DNA of 64,000 nucleotides from Pseudideonella sakaiensis (GTDB lineage: Bacteria > Pseudomonadota > Gammaproteobacteria > Burkholderiales > Burkholderiaceae_C): NCBI RefSeq assembly GCF_001293525.1, contig NZ_BBYR01000009.1, forward strand, positions 1 to 64,000, read 5' to 3'. Shown here one piece after another: positions 54,706 through 62,665 of the stretch; position 1 is the first letter of the stretch, and each line of letters begins with the position of its first letter. Position numbers and translations under genes: made by a program. The notes under the pieces are model-generated. The model was not told the DNA's origin. It saw only the letters and a program-made list of their open reading frames with translations, and searched no databases.

Positions 54706-55317
54706 ATGCGAGGACGCTTCATCACCGTCGAGGGCATCGACGGCGCCGGCAAGAGCACGCACCTGCAGGCCCTGGTGGACCGGCTGCGGCAGCGCGGCGC
54801 GACCGTGCTCGCCACCCGCGAACCCGGCGGCACGCCGCTGGCCGAGGCGCTGCGCACGCTGGTGCTGGCCCAGCCGATGGACGTGCTGTGCGAGGCGCTG
54901 CTGGTCTTCGCCGCGCGCCGCGACCACGTGCGGCAGGTGATCGAGCCGGCGCTGGCGCGCGGCGAGACCGTCGTCTGCGACCGCTTCACGGACGCGAGCT
55001 TCGCGTACCAGGGCGGCGGCCGCGGCGCCGACCCCGCGCAGCTGGCGGCGCTCGAGGCCTGGGTGCATGGCGAGCTGCGCCCGGACCTGACGCTGTGGTT
55101 CGACCTGCCGGCCGACGTGGCGGCGACGCGGCGTGCCGCGGCGCGGGCACCGGACCGCTTCGAGCGCCAGGACGAGGCCTTCTTCGGGCGCGTGCGCGCG
55201 GCCTATGCGGCGCGCTGGGCCGCCGAGCCGCAGCGCATCGCGCGCATCGACGCGACGCCGCCACCGGCCGCGGTCTGGACGGCCATCGCGCGGGTGCTGG
55301 ATGAGCGCGGCTGGTGA
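54706..55317 (+). CDS. tmk: thymidylate kinase
   Basis: 203 residues. P-loop GIDGAGKST (10-18), [30 protein letters not shown] (DRF motif) and the [20 protein letters not shown]. It phosphorylates dTMP for DNA synthesis. It overlaps holB by 17 bp. Confidence 0.96.
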   Translation: MRGRFITVEGIDGAGKSTHLQALVDRLRQRGATVLATREPGGTPLAEALRTLVLAQPMDVLCEALLVFAARRDHVRQVIEPALARGETVVCDRFTDASFAYQGGGRGADPAQLAALEAWVHGELRPDLTLWFDLPADVAATRRAAARAPDRFERQDEAFFGRVRAAYAARWAAEPQRIARIDATPPPAAVWTAIARVLDERGW

Positions 55318-56455
55318 GGCCGGCGGGGGCCGGGCCGCACCGAGCCCGCCCGGTGGGGACCGGAAGGCCCGGGCCGGTGCGGCGACGGGCGTGGAGCGGC
55401 GCGCCGCGCCGGCGACGGCCGCGGGCCCGCTGCCGGCCGAAGACCTGCCGTGGCTGGCGGCGCCGCTGCAGCTCGCGCTGCAGCGCCAGCGCGGCCACGC
55501 GCTGCTGGTGACCGGCCCGGCCGACGCCGGGCCCTTCGCCTTCGGCCTCGCGCTGGCGCGGGCCTGGCTGTGCGAGGCGCCACCGGCCCCGGACGGCGAA
55601 CCGCTCGCGCCCGCCCGCCCGGCCTGCGGCCACTGCGCGGGCTGCCGGCTCGGCGCCGCCGGCACCCACCCCGACCTGCGCCTGCTGCTGCCCGACGCGC
55701 TGCGCGAGGCCTGGGGCTGGGCGGCCGAGGAGGGCGGCGAGGCGCGTGCGTCGAAGGCCAAGCCGAGCCGCGAGATCAAGGTCGATGCGGTGCGCGCCGC
55801 CGTCGCCTTCGCGCAGTCGACCGCGTCGCGCGGCCGGAGCAAGGTGGTGCTGGTCCATCCCGCCGAGGACATGAACGGCATCGCGGCGAACGCGCTGCTG
55901 AAGACGCTGGAGGAGCCGCCCGGCGCGGCCCGCTTCATCCTGTGCAGCGCCGCGCCGGCCGCGCTGCTGCCGACGATCCGCAGCCGCTGCCAGGCGGTGC
56001 CGCTGGCGCCGCCGCCGCCCGACCAGGCCCTGGCCTGGCTGGCCGGGCAGGGGATCGCGCAGCCGGAGGTGCTGCTGGCCGCCGCGGGTGGGCAGCCGCT
56101 GCGCGCGCTGCAGCGCGCGCACGACGGCCTGCAGGCCGCCGCGTGGACACAGCTGCCGCGCGAGCTGGCCGCCGGCCGACCCGGCGTGCTGGCGGGCTGG
56201 GCCCTGCCGCAGGTGGTGGAGGCGCTCCAGATGCTCTGCCATGACCTGATGTGCCGGGCTGCCGGGGCGTCGCCGCGCTACTTTCCGGCCGAAGCGCTGG
56301 CGCGCCTGCCGGCCGGGGGTGGCGCGGCGGCGCTCGCGCGCCACGGCGCCTGGCTGCGCGAGCTGCAGCGCCTGGCGCGCCATGCCGGCCACCCCTTCAG
56401 CCCCGCCCTCGCGGTGGAGGCCCTGGTGGCGCGGGCCCGTGAAGCGCTGAACTAA
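55301..56455 (+). CDS. holB: DNA polymerase III delta' subunit
   Basis: 384 residues. [25 protein letters not shown] opens the AAA-like fold. P-loop is non-functional (GPADAGPFA), as usual for delta'. Zinc-binding cysteines at 109, 112 and 115 (CGHCAGC). [48 protein letters not shown] is highly conserved. Longer than E. coli HolB through an Ala/Gly-rich N-terminus and an insert near residues 140-155. It is part of the clamp loader. Confidence 0.93.
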   Translation: MSAAGEAGGGRAAPSPPGGDRKARAGAATGVERRAAPATAAGPLPAEDLPWLAAPLQLALQRQRGHALLVTGPADAGPFAFGLALARAWLCEAPPAPDGEPLAPARPACGHCAGCRLGAAGTHPDLRLLLPDALREAWGWAAEEGGEARASKAKPSREIKVDAVRAAVAFAQSTASRGRSKVVLVHPAEDMNGIAANALLKTLEEPPGAARFILCSAAPAALLPTIRSRCQAVPLAPPPPDQALAWLAGQGIAQPEVLLAAAGGQPLRALQRAHDGLQAAAWTQLPRELAAGRPGVLAGWALPQVVEALQMLCHDLMCRAAGASPRYFPAEALARLPAGGGAAALARHGAWLRELQRLARHAGHPFSPALAVEALVARAREALN

Positions 56456-56465
56456 ACTCGACCGG

Positions 56466-56879
56466 ATGAACGATTTCGGGGCCCGCACCATCCCCGGCGC
56501 GCTGAACGGCCTGCCGAACCTGCCGACCGGCGTGGCGGCGGCGCGCCCGAGCGTGATCCAGCTGGTGTTCCGCGAGAAGGGCGCGCTCTATGCCGCCTAC
56601 GTGCCGCTCATGAGCGACGGGGGCCTGTTCGTGCCCACCACGCGCGACTACCGGCTCGGCGACGACATCTACCTGCTGCTCACGCTGCCGGGCGACCCGC
56701 AACGCTACCCGGTGGCGGGCAAGGTCGGCTGGATCACGCCGGCCAATGCGTCCGGCGGGCGCACCCAGGGCGTGGGCGTGCGTTTCCCGAGCGACGAGAA
56801 GACGCGCGCGCTGAAGCTCAAGATCGAGGAGATCCTCGGCACCAGCATCGCGTCGAACAAGCCGACGCAGACGATCTAG
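56466..56879 (+). CDS. pilZ: PilZ-domain protein (type IV pilus assembly)
   Basis: 137 residues. VIQLVFREKGALYAAYVPLMSDGGLFVPTTR and the strands DDIYLLLTLPGDPQRYPVAGKVGWITPANASGGRTQGVGVRFP make a PilZ barrel. The RxxxR and DxSxxG c-di-GMP motifs are absent or weak, as in the original PilZ, which acts in pilus biogenesis without binding the nucleotide. It follows holB by 10 bp, the classical order holB-pilZ-tatD. Confidence 0.9.
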   Translation: MNDFGARTIPGALNGLPNLPTGVAAARPSVIQLVFREKGALYAAYVPLMSDGGLFVPTTRDYRLGDDIYLLLTLPGDPQRYPVAGKVGWITPANASGGRTQGVGVRFPSDEKTRALKLKIEEILGTSIASNKPTQTI

Positions 56880-56962
56880 GCGCCAGGCGACCGCCTCGGC
56901 GCCACGCCGCGCCGGTTCGCACCAGCCCCGCTGCCACGCCGCCTCCCCAGACCGGCCCGACG

Positions 56963-57754
56963 ATGTACTTCGATTCCCACTGCCATCTGAGCTTTCCGGA
57001 ACTGCAGGCCCAGTGGCCCGCGGTGCGCGCGGCCATGCAGGCCGCGCGCGTCGACGGCGCCATCTGCATCTGCACCACGCTCGAAGAGTTCGAGGCCGTG
57101 CATGCGCTCGCGATGTCCGACGCCAGCCTGTGGGCCAGCGCGGGCGTGCACCCCGACAACGAGGGGGAGGGCGTGCGCGAGCCGGCGCTGGCGGACCTGC
57201 TCGCGCTGGCGGCCCGGCCGAAGGTGGTGGCGATCGGCGAGACCGGGCTCGACTATTACCGCCTGAACGGCCGCAGCCACGCCGACATGGCCTGGCAGCG
57301 CGAGCGCTTCCGCGTGCACATCCGCGCGTCCCGCGAGACCGGGCTGCCGCTCGTGATCCACACCCGCAGCGCCTCCGACGACACCCTCGCCATCCTGCGC
57401 GAGGAGGGCGCCAGGCACGGGGTCTTCCACTGCTTCACCGAGACCGAGGCGGTCGCGCGCGAGGCGCTCGCGCTCGGCTTCCACATCTCCTTCTCCGGCA
57501 TCCTGACCTTCCGCAACGCCGTCGAGCTGCGCGAGGTCGCGCGCTGGGTCCCGCTCGAGCGTTGCCTGATCGAGACCGACAGCCCCTACCTCGCGCCGGT
57601 GCCGATGCGCGGCAAGCTCAACACGCCGGCGCTGGTGCCGCACGTCGCGGCGCAGCTCGCCGAGCTGAAGGGGCTGCCGGTGGAAACCGTCGCGGCAGCC
57701 ACCACGGCGAACGCGCGGCGGCTGTTCGCCTTGCCGGCCACGCCGACCGAATGA
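56963..57754 (+). CDS. TatD-family DNase/metallohydrolase
   Basis: 263 residues. MYFDSHCHLSF (metal His6, His8), AIGETGLDYYR (metal Glu), LPLVIHTRSASDDTL, FHCFTETEAVAREALALG and LIETDSPYLAP are the conserved metal-binding and loop motifs. TatD-like (YcfH) proteins act as 3'-5' nucleases or D-aminoacyl-tRNA deacylases. The stop overlaps the ankyrin gene start (ATGA). Confidence 0.93.
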   Translation: MYFDSHCHLSFPELQAQWPAVRAAMQAARVDGAICICTTLEEFEAVHALAMSDASLWASAGVHPDNEGEGVREPALADLLALAARPKVVAIGETGLDYYRLNGRSHADMAWQRERFRVHIRASRETGLPLVIHTRSASDDTLAILREEGARHGVFHCFTETEAVAREALALGFHISFSGILTFRNAVELREVARWVPLERCLIETDSPYLAPVPMRGKLNTPALVPHVAAQLAELKGLPVETVAAATTANARRLFALPATPTE

Positions 57755-58407
57755 AGCTCATGAAACACGTCAAGTTCCTGCTCCAACTCCTGGTCGCATC
57801 GCTTCTTCTGTCGCTGCAGCCGGCCCGTGCCGACGGCGTCGAGGACCTCCTGGTCGCGATCAACCGCGACGACCGCGGCGGCGTGCGGCGCCTGCTGGAG
57901 CGCGGCGTGGACCCGAATGCGCTCGATGCCAAGGGGCGCAACGGCCTGAGCTTCGCGCTGCTGAACGACTCGCTGGCGGCCGCCGAGGTGCTGCTCGCCG
58001 ATCCGAAGGTCGACGTGAACCGCCTGAACGCGGCCGGCGAGTCGCCGCTGATGATCGCCGCGCTGCGCGGCAACCTCGACTGGTGCAAGCGCCTGGTGGC
58101 GCGCGGTGCGAAGGTCAACCACGACGGCTGGAGCGCGCTGCACTACGCCGCCAGCGGCCCCAATGCCGCGATCGTCGACTGGCTGATCGGCCTCGGCGCG
58201 AACGTGGAGGGGCGCTCGCCGAACGGCACCACGCCCCTGATGATGGCGGCGCGCTACGGCCCGGAGGACGCGGTCGACCGGCTGCTGGCGGCGCGGGCCG
58301 AGATCCGTGCCACCAACGAGCAGGACCTGAACGCGGTGGACTTCGCGCGGCTCGGCGGCCGCGAATCGCTGATGCGCCGGCTCGCGCGGCTGCTGCCGGC
58401 GCAGTGA
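57751..58407 (+). CDS. exported ankyrin-repeat protein
   Basis: 218 residues (ATG 57760 is a second start). Signal peptide MKLMKHVKFLLQLLVASLLL, cleaved after ARA. Four to five ankyrin repeats: AKGRNGLSFALLNDSLAAAEVLLAD, AAGESPLMIAALRGNLDWCKRLVARGA, GWSALHYAASGPNAAIVDWLIGLGANV and GTTPLMMAARYGPEDAVDRLLAARA. It probably binds a periplasmic protein. It is coupled to tatD by a 4-bp overlap and followed by a hairpin. Confidence 0.9.
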   Translation: MKLMKHVKFLLQLLVASLLLSLQPARADGVEDLLVAINRDDRGGVRRLLERGVDPNALDAKGRNGLSFALLNDSLAAAEVLLADPKVDVNRLNAAGESPLMIAALRGNLDWCKRLVARGAKVNHDGWSALHYAASGPNAAIVDWLIGLGANVEGRSPNGTTPLMMAARYGPEDAVDRLLAARAEIRATNEQDLNAVDFARLGGRESLMRRLARLLPAQ

Positions 58408-58416
58408 GCGTCTCCA

Positions 58417-58437
58417 GGGCCGGGCGGTGCCCGGCCC
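58417..58437 (+). terminator. hairpin after the ankyrin gene
   Basis: GGGCCGGGC, loop GGT, GCCCGGCCC: a perfect 9-bp stem 9 bases past the stop of the ankyrin gene. It ends the mltG-to-ankyrin run. No T tract. Confidence 0.55.
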
Positions 58438-58662
58438 GCCCCCCGCGGCGGTCGAGTCATCTCGAGCGCGACGCGGGGAAGGGCGGCGCCTGCGGCGGCG
58501 GCCAAGTCCGCGCCTAAGCCAACGGCCGATGGGCGAGGGCGCCCTGTCGGACAGGCTTGTCAGTCAAGCACCGACACGGCGGATGGGAGGCCCCCGACTG
58601 CGGGCCCCCGCGGCGGCTCCTACAGTGACACGCATCGACACATGCTGTCGCAGGAGGTCACG

Positions 58663-58890
58663 ATGCACACGCTCAACCCGTCCGTCCCGAACCCGTTCGC
58701 CATGCTGATCGACCCGCAGGCCGTCGTCACCGCGATGGACCGCTCGGACCGCCTGGCGCGCCTGAAGCGCAAGATCTACCGTCCGCTCGACAAGCCCCTG
58801 CTGGCGCGCCAGGACGGCACCGCCGACTACGACCGCGAGATCGACGACGACGCGGACGAGGCCGACGACGGCGTCGGGCTCGACGGCTGA
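58663..58890 (+). CDS. small conserved protein of unknown function (75 aa)
   Basis: ATG 58663 is preated by a strong AGGAGG six bases upstream; ATG 58642 lacks one. The protein starts MHTLNPSVPNPFAMLIDPQAVVTAM, then DRLARLKRKIYRPLDKPL, and ends in an acidic tail EIDDDADEADDGVGLDG. The N-terminal block is familiar from unannotated small proteins of Burkholderiales; it is cytoplasmic, with no signal or membrane segment. It has its own strong ribosome site and is probably well expressed. Function unknown. Confidence 0.75.
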   Translation: MHTLNPSVPNPFAMLIDPQAVVTAMDRSDRLARLKRKIYRPLDKPLLARQDGTADYDREIDDDADEADDGVGLDG

Positions 58891-59068
58891 CGAGAGCGTT
58901 CCCGGCCGGCCGCACCGCCCCGCGGCTCGGCCGTCCGGCGAGGTCTCCGGTCGCCGGTCTCCGGTCGCTGCCGTGCCATGATCACGGCATGGCGTTCTTA
59001 CCAGCGCAGCCGGCACCGAGGTCCCGACGAGATCGACCCGGGTCCGCCACGAGCGTGACGCAGCCAAG

Positions 59069-60205
59069 GTGAGCGAGGAGCTGCGCCGCGTCGGCGGCTC
59101 GCCCCGCGAGCCGCTCCCCGATGCGCTGCGCGCGCTGGCACTCCTGGCGGTCCTGCTGGTCAACGCGCTCGGCTACCCCGACGCCCCGCACGGACCATCT
59201 CTCGGCATCGCCCGCCCCGACGGCGCGCTGTCCGCGTCGATCACGCAGGCCGTGGTCGCCGGGCTGCTGCAGGGCAAGGGCTATCCGATCCTGGCCTTCC
59301 TGTTCGGGCTCTCGATGGTGCTGGCGGCGCGGGGCAGGGCGCGTGAACAGCGTCGCATGCGCGGCGTGCAGCGGCGGCGCCGGCTGCTGTCGCTCGGCGT
59401 CGCGCACGGCGTCTTCGTCTACTTCGGCGACATCCTCACGCTCTATGCGCTGGTCGGCCGACGGCTCCACGAGCGACTCCACCAGCCCTGGCGCCCGCTG
59501 CGGCGACATCTGCGCCGCGCCCTCGCCGTGGCCGTCCTCGCCAAGCTCGCCTTCATCGCGCTGCACCTCGTGCCGACCCTGGGCCAGGGGCTGCCGGCGC
59601 TGCCGCCACCGCCCGGCCTCGCGGCCGTCGATTCGCCGGGTGCCTTCGTCGCGCTGAACGCCCGGACCTACCTCGTCTGGCTGTTCGGCAGCCTGCTCTT
59701 CGCCGGCCCGGTCGTCTACCTCTGCATGCTGGCCGGCGGGATCGCCGGCCGGCTGCGCCTGCTCACCCACCGCCGCTGGCGCGCCGCACTGGGCCGCGTG
59801 GCCCGCCGCGCGGGACCGCCGCTGCTCGCGGCCAACCTGGCCCTCGGCGTCGCCATCGCCCGGCACGGCAACGACCCCGACGCCGCGCCGGCACTGGCCA
59901 TCGCCGGCGAGCTCCTCTACCTGCCGCTGGCAGCCGCCATCGTCGCTGCCGTCGCCCATGCCTCCAGCGGCGGCCGCGCCGGCTGGTGCCGAGCCCTCGC
60001 ACCGCTCGGCCAGCGCAGCCTCACGCTCTACATCGGCCACGGGCTGCTGTGCATCGCGCTCTACGCCGGCATCGGCCTCGCGCTGCAGCCCGCCACCTGG
60101 CTGGCCGCGACCCTGGCCGCGCTGCTCTGGCTGCTCGCGCTCGGGCTCGCACAGCGCTGGCCACAGGTACAGGGGCCGCTGGAGCGCTGGATGGCGCGGC
60201 CGTGA
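59069..60205 (+). CDS. DUF418-domain membrane protein
   Basis: 378 residues from GTG 59069. Eight or so hydrophobic helices; LPDALRALALLAVLLVNALGY at the start and GYPILAFLFGLSMVLAARGR, LLSLGVAHGVFVYFGDILTLYALVG match the acyltransferase-3-like N-terminal part seen in DUF418 proteins. LGQRSLTLYIGHGLL is the DUF418 block at the C-terminus. Function unknown. The stop codon lies inside the first unit of a 10-bp tandem repeat. Confidence 0.85.
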   Translation: MSEELRRVGGSPREPLPDALRALALLAVLLVNALGYPDAPHGPSLGIARPDGALSASITQAVVAGLLQGKGYPILAFLFGLSMVLAARGRAREQRRMRGVQRRRRLLSLGVAHGVFVYFGDILTLYALVGRRLHERLHQPWRPLRRHLRRALAVAVLAKLAFIALHLVPTLGQGLPALPPPPGLAAVDSPGAFVALNARTYLVWLFGSLLFAGPVVYLCMLAGGIAGRLRLLTHRRWRAALGRVARRAGPPLLAANLALGVAIARHGNDPDAAPALAIAGELLYLPLAAAIVAAVAHASSGGRAGWCRALAPLGQRSLTLYIGHGLLCIALYAGIGLALQPATWLAATLAALLWLLALGLAQRWPQVQGPLERWMARP

Positions 60206-60270
60206 GTGGCCGTGAGTGGCCGTGAGTGGCCGTGAGGGGCCGTGAGGGGCCGTGAGGGGCCGTGAGGGGC
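60201..60270 (+). repeat. 10-bp tandem repeat at the end of the DUF418 gene
   Basis: Three copies of CGTGAGTGGC (60201-60230) followed by four of CGTGAGGGGC (60231-60270), differing at one base. The first copy includes the DUF418 stop (60203-60205). Copy number could change without altering the protein. Confidence 0.9.
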
Positions 60271-60328
60271 CGGGCGGAGGCCGACGCGAGGATGCGACGG
60301 AGCCGGGAAAGCGTCGCCATGAATGCCG

Positions 60329-60356
60329 TTGTGAGCGCGACAATGTGTATTATGTT
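60329..60356 (+). promoter_or_regulatory. weak promoter in an AT-rich island
   Basis: TTGTGA (60329-60334), 16 bp, TATGTT (60351-60356), inside an AT-rich stretch 60341-60364 bounded by CAAT and ATTG. It precedes the toxin remnant and may be left from its operon. Match to consensus is moderate. Confidence 0.35.
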
Positions 60357-60484
60357 TACTATTGGAGGCCCGTTGGGCAGGAGGTCGCCGTCTTGCCAAG
60401 GCAGTCCCTGCCTGATCCCCACGCCACCCGGCGTCCGGTCGGCCGGCCCGGTTCCTCTCGGCTTCATCCGCGCAGGCGCGGTCG

Positions 60485-60643
60485 ATGGCCGCCCGCGCCA
60501 AGGGCCTGGCTGCGGTCCACGGCGTGCCGGAGTTGCGGGAGCTGGTCGTCAAGCCCTGCGTTCTGCTCTATGCGCACAGCGCCGACCGGGTCGTGCTGCT
60601 CGCGCTGAAGCACGAGCGGCAGCTCGTGTTCGATAGGCCCTAG
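60485..60643 (+). pseudogene. remnant of a ParE/RelE-like toxin gene
   Basis: The 52 residues from ATG 60485 read GVPELRELVVKPCVLLYAHS and DRVVLLALKHERQLVFD, the last two strands and C-terminal part of ParE/RelE toxins (LRELVVP, then Y-x(n)-V-x-V-L-x-V-x-H). The N-terminal helices are missing and no antitoxin gene is found upstream. An AT-rich possible promoter remains at 60329-60356. It probably is a decayed toxin-antitoxin locus. Confidence 0.5.
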
Positions 60644-60704
60644 CGCCACGCCCTCCGGCGACATGCGGCGGCCCCTGGCAAGCGACAGCTCGGCTGGGCG
60701 CTGC

Positions 60705-61583
60705 TCAGCGCCCTGCCCCACGCACGATCTCGTCGACGAAGCGCGGCCAGAGCGCCTCGGGCAGGTCGTGGCCCATGCCGTCGATCGTCACCAGGCGGGC
60801 CTGCGGGATCAGGCGGGCCAGGTCGTGGGCGGCAGCGACGGGAACGAGGGGATCGTGCTCGCCGTGCAGCACGGTGGTCGGGCACCGGATCTCGGGCAGC
60901 ATGCGCGAGCGGTCGCCGTCGGCGGCGATGGCGACGAACTGGCGGGCGGTGCCGTCGGGGCGGTGGCTGCGCCGGACGGCGGTGGCCACGCGACGGCGCA
61001 GCTCGTCGGGCGGGGTCGGCCAGCGCGGGCTGCCGATCGCACGGTGGATGCGCACCAGGTGCGCGATGGCGGCGTCGCGGTCGTCCGGACGAGGCGGCGT
61101 CAGCAGCAGCGTGGCGAGGCGCCAGTGCGGGCCGGGCAGCGTCGGGGCGCCGCTGGAGGTCATCACGAGGCCCAGGCTGCGGACGCGGTGCGGATGCCGG
61201 TGCGCGAGGTGCTGGGCGATCATGCCGCCCATCGAGGCGCCCCAGACGTGGGCGCTTCGCAGGCCGAGCGCCTCGAGCACGCCGGCGCAGTCGTCGGCCA
61301 TGTCGGCGAGCGTGTAGGCCGGGCGCAGCGGCCATCCGCCGCGGTGGCGCAGCGCCTCGAGCCAGAGCGCGGGCCGGCCGGCCGCGTCGAAGGACTGGCT
61401 GAGGCCGGCGTCGCGGTTGTCGAGGCGGACGACGCGGAAACCGCGCGCGACGAGCGCATCGACGAGGCCCTCGGGCCAGGCGATGAGCTGCATGCCCAGT
61501 CCCATCACCAGGAGCAGCGGTTCGCCGGCGGCGGGGCCGCGGTCGTCCACTTCGAGGTGGATGCCGTTGGCGCTCAGTTGCAT
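60705..61583 (-). CDS. alpha/beta hydrolase
   Basis: 292 residues. LLLVMGLGMQLIAWPEGLVDAL at the start, VRLDNRDAGLSQSF, HVWGASMGGMIAQHLAHRHP (nucleophile Ser in GASMG), TTVLHGEHDPLVP (Asp) and GMGHDLPEAL (His) give the complete triad. The family includes 3-oxoadipate enol-lactonase-like and aclacinomycin methylesterase-like enzymes; the substrate is unknown. It lies in the same direction as the lipase-like gene and the WS/DGAT gene. Confidence 0.88.
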   Translation of the reverse strand: MQLSANGIHLEVDDRGPAAGEPLLLVMGLGMQLIAWPEGLVDALVARGFRVVRLDNRDAGLSQSFDAAGRPALWLEALRHRGGWPLRPAYTLADMADDCAGVLEALGLRSAHVWGASMGGMIAQHLAHRHPHRVRSLGLVMTSSGAPTLPGPHWRLATLLLTPPRPDDRDAAIAHLVRIHRAIGSPRWPTPPDELRRRVATAVRRSHRPDGTARQFVAIAADGDRSRMLPEIRCPTTVLHGEHDPLVPVAAAHDLARLIPQARLVTIDGMGHDLPEALWPRFVDEIVRGAGR

Positions 61584-61721
61584 CGGGGCTCGGCTTCGGG
61601 GCGCTGGGTTGGTCGCGGGGCGGCGGTGGCCGTGGGCTCGGCCTCGCGTGCGGCACGCCACGTGCCGTGCACGGGCCCGCGCGGGTCGTCGAGCGCGCGG
61701 CGCCTGGCGGCTGCGGGCCGT

Positions 61722-62519
61722 TCAGCCCGGCATGCCGGTGCGGAAGAACCAGCGCCGCAGCCCCGCCGCCTCGAACGGCTGCCAGGCCTGTGCCGGCTGG
61801 GCCAGGCGGTCGGCGATGACGTACAGCGCCAGCGGGTTCATGCCCATGCCGACGTGGCTGGCATGCAGCTCGATGTTCTCGACCCGGGGGCCGGCCTGGT
61901 CGACGCTGCAGTGCCAGGCGACGACGCCGTCGGTGCGGGAGTAGATCGAGGTGGTCGGCACCGGCGGGGCCTGGCGGATGGCGGCGAGCTGCTCGGGGTG
62001 GGGCGCGCCCTGCCCGCTGACGAATTCGTAGAAGCGCCAGGCGTTGGTGGCGCGCGGGTGGCCGGCGAAGGGGGTGCCGAGGGTGATCACGCTGCGCACG
62101 CGGTCCGGGAACTCCTTCGCCAGCTCGCGTGCATAGATGCCGCCCAGGCTCCAGCCGATCAGGCTGAGCGGCTGCTGGTAGCGCTGCCAGAGCCTCTCCA
62201 GGCGCTCGCGCGCGGCCTCGAGCACGCCGACGCGCGGCCCGAAGTTGAAGCCCTGCTTCCAGCCATGGGCCGGGTAGCCGCGGTGCCGCAGGAAGCCGCG
62301 CAGCGGCGCCGTCGACAGGTCGTTGGCGCCGAGCCCGGGGTAGACCAGGACCGGGTGGCCATCGCCCTTGGGCAGGCGGCGCAGCCAGGGGGTCGCGGCC
62401 AGCATCGCCGCCCATTCCCACGGCGCGCGGCCCTCGAGCAGCAGCAGCAGCGGGCCCGGGGGGCGGTGATTGTCCGGCGGGGCCGGCGCAGCGGCCGGGG
62501 CCGCGGAGGGGGATGCCAT
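61722..62519 (-). CDS. lipase-like alpha/beta hydrolase
   Basis: 265 residues. HPVLVYPGLGANDLSTAPLRGFLRHRGYPAHGW, LIGWSLGGIYARELAKEFP (nucleophile Ser) and VITLGTPFAG resemble bacterial triacylglycerol lipases. HVGMGMNPLALYVIADRL holds the His. No signal peptide; the N-terminal 20 residues are Ala/Pro-rich. It follows the WS/DGAT gene by 146 bp, with which it may act in neutral-lipid metabolism. Confidence 0.85.
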   Translation of the reverse strand: MASPSAAPAAAPAPPDNHRPPGPLLLLLEGRAPWEWAAMLAATPWLRRLPKGDGHPVLVYPGLGANDLSTAPLRGFLRHRGYPAHGWKQGFNFGPRVGVLEAARERLERLWQRYQQPLSLIGWSLGGIYARELAKEFPDRVRSVITLGTPFAGHPRATNAWRFYEFVSGQGAPHPEQLAAIRQAPPVPTTSIYSRTDGVVAWHCSVDQAGPRVENIELHASHVGMGMNPLALYVIADRLAQPAQAWQPFEAAGLRRWFFRTGMPG

Positions 62520-62665
62520 GGGGTCGTGGGAACGGTGACCGCTGCATGGTAGCGGGCCATCGCGGCGCGCAGTGGAGCGGGCTCTCGAATCCGCGCGCCC
62601 GGCGGGCGCTGCGGCAACGGAGCGCCGGGCCGGCGCCGCGCGCACGGAGCGCGCCGGGCCGCCGC

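Noticed and set aside
60262-60636. A 124-residue open frame after the tandem repeat
   Set aside because: Composition is random-like, and the neighbouring frame holds the ParE/RelE-like remnant.
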